Part shown: positions 6,709-9,087 of the stretch, one piece after another
Layout: each line of letters begins with the position of its first letter
How positions within the stretch are numbered: position 1 is the first letter of the stretch
Assembly: GCA_028279995.1 (NCBI GenBank)
Contig: JANQMQ010000032.1
Coordinates: 1 to 9,087 of the forward strand
Direction: 5' to 3'
Source: Candidatus Phaeomarinibacter sp.
GTDB taxonomy: Bacteria > Pseudomonadota > Alphaproteobacteria > CGMCC-115125
Length of the DNA stretch: 9,087 nucleotides
Notes under the pieces: model-generated
Told to the model about the DNA's origin: nothing
Databases searched by the model: none
What the model saw: the letters and a program-made list of their open reading frames with translations, nothing else
Position numbers and translations under genes: made by a program

Positions 6709-6735
6709 GCCGCGCTCAAACGCGGCTCTTTTTTT
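6706..6735 (+). terminator. Rho-independent terminator
   Basis: A perfect 9-bp GC-rich stem, AGAGCCGCG with CGCGGCTCT, and a 6-nt loop are followed by six T residues. It terminates rightward transcription from DUF1192 or from the candidate small RNA before rcdA. Confidence 0.88.
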
Positions 6736-6904
6736 GTCCGGAATCTGCCCCTTTTGCGGAATCCTGCCCTCTGGCGTAGGCTTTTCGCTCGTGTCGGCCC
6801 CCGTGGGGTGGGCTGGCACCGTTCTTGTAATCCCAACACCACAGGCACACAGCGAGCGCTGATTTGTGCCGAAACGGGTTCAGAACGGAACAGTGGGGCT
6901 TTTG

Positions 6905-7447
6905 ATGGGCACGGTAGACGGTACGCTTAACGACGTGAGCCTTCTTGGCAGCGTGCAGAACTTTGCTGAGACAGCGCAGTTCGAGCAGATGTTCAAAGAC
7001 GGCATGGGGATGGTCGAGGAGGTGGCGGCCTATCTCGACGGGGAAGGGCGCGAGCACGCCAAGACCCTGTCGCGCAAGGGGGCTCTGGCCTACGCTGCTG
7101 AGAGCATGCGGCTGACGACACGGCTGATGCAGGTAGCGTCATGGCTGCTGGTGCAGCGGGCTGTGGCGCGTGGTGAGATGACAGTGACGGAGGCCCGCAC
7201 CCAGCGGTATCGCCTAGGTGCCAAGGAACTCTGCTACGCGACGCCTATTGAGGGAGCCGATGAGCTGCCGCATCCGCTGGCCGACATGATTTCCCGCTCA
7301 CGGCGGATCTACGCCCGGGTAGACCGGCTGGACAAGATGATGCACGGCGATGCGTCCGAGACGGAACCCAAGACTGCCGTCGCCCGGCAACTTTCCAAGA
7401 TCGAAAGCGTGTTCCGTCAGATGCGCGACGAAGACCGGCTGCACTAG
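6905..7447 (+). CDS. rcdA: DUF1465 family protein, RcdA-type regulator of CtrA degradation
   Basis: This 180-aa, all-helical, soluble protein resembles DUF1465/RcdA. In Caulobacter, RcdA is an adaptor that works with CpdR and PopA to deliver CtrA and other substrates to the ClpXP protease during the cell cycle. Family-like segments are QFEQMFKDGMGMVEEVAAYL near residues 25-44, ESMRLTTRLMQVASWLLVQR around 66-85, and a C-terminal SKIESVFRQM. The ATG at 6905 is preferred because family members begin just before the FAE-type segment; a GTG at 6866 would add 13 residues. The Shine-Dalgarno signal is weak for both. A terminator separates it from DUF1192, so it needs its own promoter; candidates lie at 6584-6708. 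Functional transfer from Caulobacter is by homology, from memory. Confidence 0.82.
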   Translation: MGTVDGTLNDVSLLGSVQNFAETAQFEQMFKDGMGMVEEVAAYLDGEGREHAKTLSRKGALAYAAESMRLTTRLMQVASWLLVQRAVARGEMTVTEARTQRYRLGAKELCYATPIEGADELPHPLADMISRSRRIYARVDRLDKMMHGDASETEPKTAVARQLSKIESVFRQMRDEDRLH

Positions 7448-7529
7448 TGGCATCAGGCGCGCAGTGCTGCGGCGGGGTGGGCTGACCGCCCAGCGCCCGC
7501 TCAGGCACCTGAAAGTCGATACATGGACA

Positions 7530-7563
7530 AAAAAGGCCGGTGCAGTGATGCACCGGCCTTTTT
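7530..7563. terminator. Bidirectional Rho-independent terminator between rcdA and rpmE
   Basis: A perfect inverted repeat has arms of 15 bp: five A residues plus GGCCGGTGCA, and its complement ending in five T residues, around a GTGA loop. Because A-run and T-run flank the stem symmetrically, it can stop rcdA transcription from the left and rpmE transcription from the right. Confidence 0.93.
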
Positions 7564-7602
7564 GTATCTGTGGTCCTGGGACGTACGGCTTATACGAGGC
7601 CC

Positions 7603-7821
7603 CTAGACGAAACCTTTGTACTTGTCCTTGAAGCGGGACAGGCGTCCGCCACGGTCCATAAGGCGCTGCTCGCCGCCGGTCCATGCCGGGTGCGTGGTCG
7701 GGTCGATGTCCAGCACCAGACGGTCACCTTCTTTGCCGTAGGTCGACTTGGTCTGGTACTCGGTGCCGTCATTCATGACCACGGTGATCATGTGGTATTC
7801 CGGGTGGATATCTGGCTTCAT
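7603..7821 (-). CDS. rpmE: 50S ribosomal protein L31, zinc-ligand-free form
   Basis: This 72-aa protein is L31 of the large ribosomal subunit, located at the central protuberance, where it contributes to the bridge between subunits. The start [10 protein letters not shown] and the segments [12 protein letters not shown] and [11 protein letters not shown] are diagnostic. No cysteine is present, so this is the C-minus form lacking the zinc-binding CxxC motif found in E. coli L31. The ATG at 7821 gives the usual L31 N-terminus; an in-frame ATG at 7839 would add RKIKA and cannot be excluded. It is transcribed alone, from a good promoter at 7907-7935 to the shared terminator at 7530-7563. It is divergent from the ABC exporter. 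Confidence 0.95.
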   Translation of the reverse strand: MKPDIHPEYHMITVVMNDGTEYQTKSTYGKEGDRLVLDIDPTTHPAWTGGEQRLMDRGGRLSRFKDKYKGFV

Positions 7822-7859
7822 GGCCTTGATCTTTCTCATAAGTCCGCGCCTGAGCGTTA

Positions 7860-7871
7860 ACGGGCGCCCGT
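7860..7871. repeat. 12-bp palindrome in the rpmE leader
   Basis: ACGGGCGCCCGT is a perfect palindrome in the predicted 5' untranslated region of rpmE, about 40 bases before the start codon. It has no loop of its own, so it may be a DNA site rather than an RNA hairpin. Confidence 0.35.
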
Positions 7872-7906
7872 CGCGGAAAGCCTGCAATCTTCACTAGAAG
7901 TCGCGC

Positions 7907-7935
7907 GGTATAGCTCTTTGGGGGGCTTAGTGCAA
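7907..7935 (-). promoter_or_regulatory. Sigma-70 promoter of rpmE
   Basis: On the minus strand, TTGCAC (-35, 7930-7935) and TATACC (-10, 7907-7912) are separated by exactly 17 bases. Transcription would start near 7900, giving a leader of about 80 nt before rpmE. This is the best-formed promoter in the window. Confidence 0.65.
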
Positions 7936-8010
7936 GGGCCAGGACGCAGGCTGGCGGTCATATGGCCATTTGGGCTCTTCGCCTTGTCGGTTGCGGCGCG
8001 CGGCCCCATG

Positions 8011-8037
8011 TTGCCGACAGGGCTTCTTTGCTATGAC
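8011..8037 (+). promoter_or_regulatory. Weak candidate promoter of the ABC exporter
   Basis: TTGCCG (8011-8016) and TATGAC (8032-8037) are separated by 15 bases, shorter than optimal. If used, transcription starts near 8044, which would exclude the upstream ATG at 8008 as the start codon. Confidence 0.25.
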
Positions 8038-8082
8038 ACCGCCACGGACCGACTACGCGCCCCCTGCCAGAAGAGACCTTTT

Positions 8083-9087
8083 TTGAGCGATACAGCCGCC
8101 ATTTCGAGCCCCAACCCTGACAGCCGTCCGCGTGGACGTGGCTTCAAGCCGCTGTTCAGCCTGCTGCCACTGGTCACGCGGTACCCGTGGCAACTGGCGG
8201 GCGCTTTGGGGGCGCTTGTCGCTGCCACTGTCGCAACCCTGGCGATTCCTGTCGGCGTTCGTGGAATGGTCGACAACGGGTTTTTAGCTGAGAGTGCGGA
8301 ATCCATCGATCAGGCTTTTGCCTTCCTGATGGTGCTTGCGGTCGCCATGGCGATAGCGTCTGCCACCCGATACTTTTTTGTCACCCGCCTGGGCGAACGG
8401 GTGACGGCCGATCTGCGGTCGCAGGTGTTCGGCAATCTGCTCACATTGGCCCCGCAGTTTTATGAGACGGTGCGCACGGGTGAAATCCTGTCCCGCCTGA
8501 CGGCCGACACGACGCTGGTGCGCGTGGTGCTGACCTCCAGCATGTCTGTTGCATTGCGTAATATTTTCCTGTTCTTTGGCGGGGCGGTCATGGCGGCGCT
8601 GACAGCACCCGGGCTGAGTGCGATGGTGCTGCTCGCCCTGCCTGTAATCGTACTGCCGCTTATCGGGTTTGGTCGTCTCATTCGCGGCCTGTCGCGCGCC
8701 AGCCAGGACCGGCTGGCTGACACGGGTGCTTTTGCCTCGGAAGCCCTGCAGGCAATCAAGGTTGTTCAGAGCTTCAATCATGAAGAGCATGACCGTGCGC
8801 GGTATGCGGGTGTGGTGGAGCGGGCCTATGAGGCGGCAAGGCGGCATGTAACCGCCCGCTCCTTCATGACCGCCGTGATCATTGCGCTGGCGTTTGCAAG
8901 CATCGTTGGTGTCCTGTGGATGGGCGCGCGGGCCGTGATTGCCGGTGACATGACCGGTGGGACGCTCAGCCAGTTCATCATTTACGCGATTATCTGTGCC
9001 ACCAGCATGGCAGCGTTGAGCGAAGTCTGGGGCGAGTTTCAGATGGCTGCCGGGGCAGCGGAACGCCTGTCCGAGCTGCTGACGGCG
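8083..9087 (+). CDS. ABC exporter, MsbA-related permease/ATPase (3' truncated by window edge)
   Basis: The visible 335 residues form the membrane domain of a half-size ABC exporter. This type (MsbA-related) normally carries its ATPase domain at the C-terminus, here beyond the window. A short cytoplasmic N-terminus, rich in Pro and Arg, precedes about six membrane segments, near residues 38-60, 79-100, 155-175, 177-196, 265-285 and 295-320. Conserved loop sequences are FYETVRTGEILSRLTADT (126-143) and EALQAIKVVQSFNHE (220-234), typical of type-I exporters. It may export lipid or hydrophobic compounds; the substrate is unknown. I favour the TTG at 8083 because AGAAGAGA lies upstream and MSDTAA is a natural N-terminus. 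An in-frame ATG at 8008 would add 25 poorly fitting residues. It diverges from rpmE. Confidence 0.87.
   Translation, partial: MSDTAAISSPNPDSRPRGRGFKPLFSLLPLVTRYPWQLAGALGALVAATVATLAIPVGVRGMVDNGFLAESAESIDQAFAFLMVLAVAMAIASATRYFFVTRLGERVTADLRSQVFGNLLTLAPQFYETVRTGEILSRLTADTTLVRVVLTSSMSVALRNIFLFFGGAVMAALTAPGLSAMVLLALPVIVLPLIGFGRLIRGLSRASQDRLADTGAFASEALQAIKVVQSFNHEEHDRARYAGVVERAYEAARRHVTARSFMTAVIIALAFASIVGVLWMGARAVIAGDMTGGTLSQFIIYAIICATSMAALSEVWGEFQMAAGAAERLSELLTA

Larger units (their letters stand above)
6633..6735 (+). ncRNA. Candidate small RNA or short leader transcript ending at an intrinsic terminator
   Basis: If the CtrA-like promoter at 6584-6626 is active, a transcript of roughly 100 nt would start near 6633 and end at the strong terminator at 6706-6735. 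No gene lies within it. It can form a hairpin at 6659-6678 (GGGTGGC pairing with GCCA and CCC across a 2-nt bulge), then an unpaired stretch containing CCTCCC at 6687-6692, then the terminator stem. Single-stranded CCTCC-type patches that can cover ribosome-binding sites are common in alphaproteobacterial trans-acting sRNAs. I cannot match it to a named family. It could equally be the 3' untranslated end of the DUF1192 message. The 5' end is inferred. Confidence 0.35.

Noticed and set aside
6814..6829. Sigma-54-like promoter TGGCAC-N5-TTGTA upstream of rcdA
   Set aside because: The -24 part is good, but the essential GC at -12 is GT, and nothing else suggests sigma-54 control.
7984..8019. Inverted repeat TGTCGG/CCGACA upstream of the ABC exporter
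   Set aside because: Six-base arms with a 24-base spacer in GC-rich DNA are expected by chance; no other operator evidence.
8284..8847. A 187-codon minus-strand frame opposite the ABC exporter
   Set aside because: The product is rich in Arg, Gln and His and lies antisense to well-conserved exporter membrane segments.

Overview
The window reads as a chromosomal segment of a GC-rich alphaproteobacterium, probably Hyphomicrobiales (Rhizobiales)-like or near relatives. The strongest evidence is a set of alphaproteobacterial core genes on one stretch: a DUF1013/TrcR-type cell-cycle regulator, a DUF1192 small protein, a DUF1465/RcdA-type CtrA-degradation adaptor, ribosomal protein L31 without zinc ligands, and an MsbA-related ABC exporter. 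A CtrA-like box next to rcdA points the same way. I see no tRNA, rRNA, insertion sequence, CRISPR array or prophage gene.

Layout. Positions 2-124 hold the 3' end of an unidentified gene (+). A MarR-family regulator (149-655, +) follows closely. A TauE/SafE-family membrane permease (636-1391, -) meets it tail to tail with a 20-bp overlap. Divergent from the permease is a two-gene metabolic operon: a propionyl-CoA-synthetase-like AMP-forming ligase (prpE, 1536-3461, +) and an NAD-type short-chain dehydrogenase (3467-4249, +), 5 bp apart. The dehydrogenase stop codon shares the tetramer CTAG with the stop of trcR (4246-5031, -). Next come a PIG3-type quinone oxidoreductase (5216-6214, -) and, diverging from it, DUF1192 (6341-6529, +). 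After a regulatory-looking 375-bp gap lies rcdA (6905-7447, +). A perfect bidirectional terminator (7530-7563) separates rcdA from rpmE (7603-7821, -). The window ends inside an ABC exporter (8083 onward, +).

How the genes fit together. The left half is metabolic: ligase and dehydrogenase probably activate and oxidise a short-chain acid or its derivative, but methylcitrate-cycle genes are absent here, so the substrate is open. The right half is a cell-cycle and housekeeping neighbourhood. Two putative CtrA-pathway components (TrcR and RcdA) flank the oxidoreductase and DUF1192.

The most interesting non-coding stretch is 6584-6735, upstream of rcdA. It has CtrA-like boxes, a possible short transcript with a CCTCCC (anti-Shine-Dalgarno-like) patch, and a strong intrinsic terminator. 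A near-consensus sigma-70 promoter overlaps the terminator. I see no clearly new multi-gene system; this locus is the best candidate for something undescribed.
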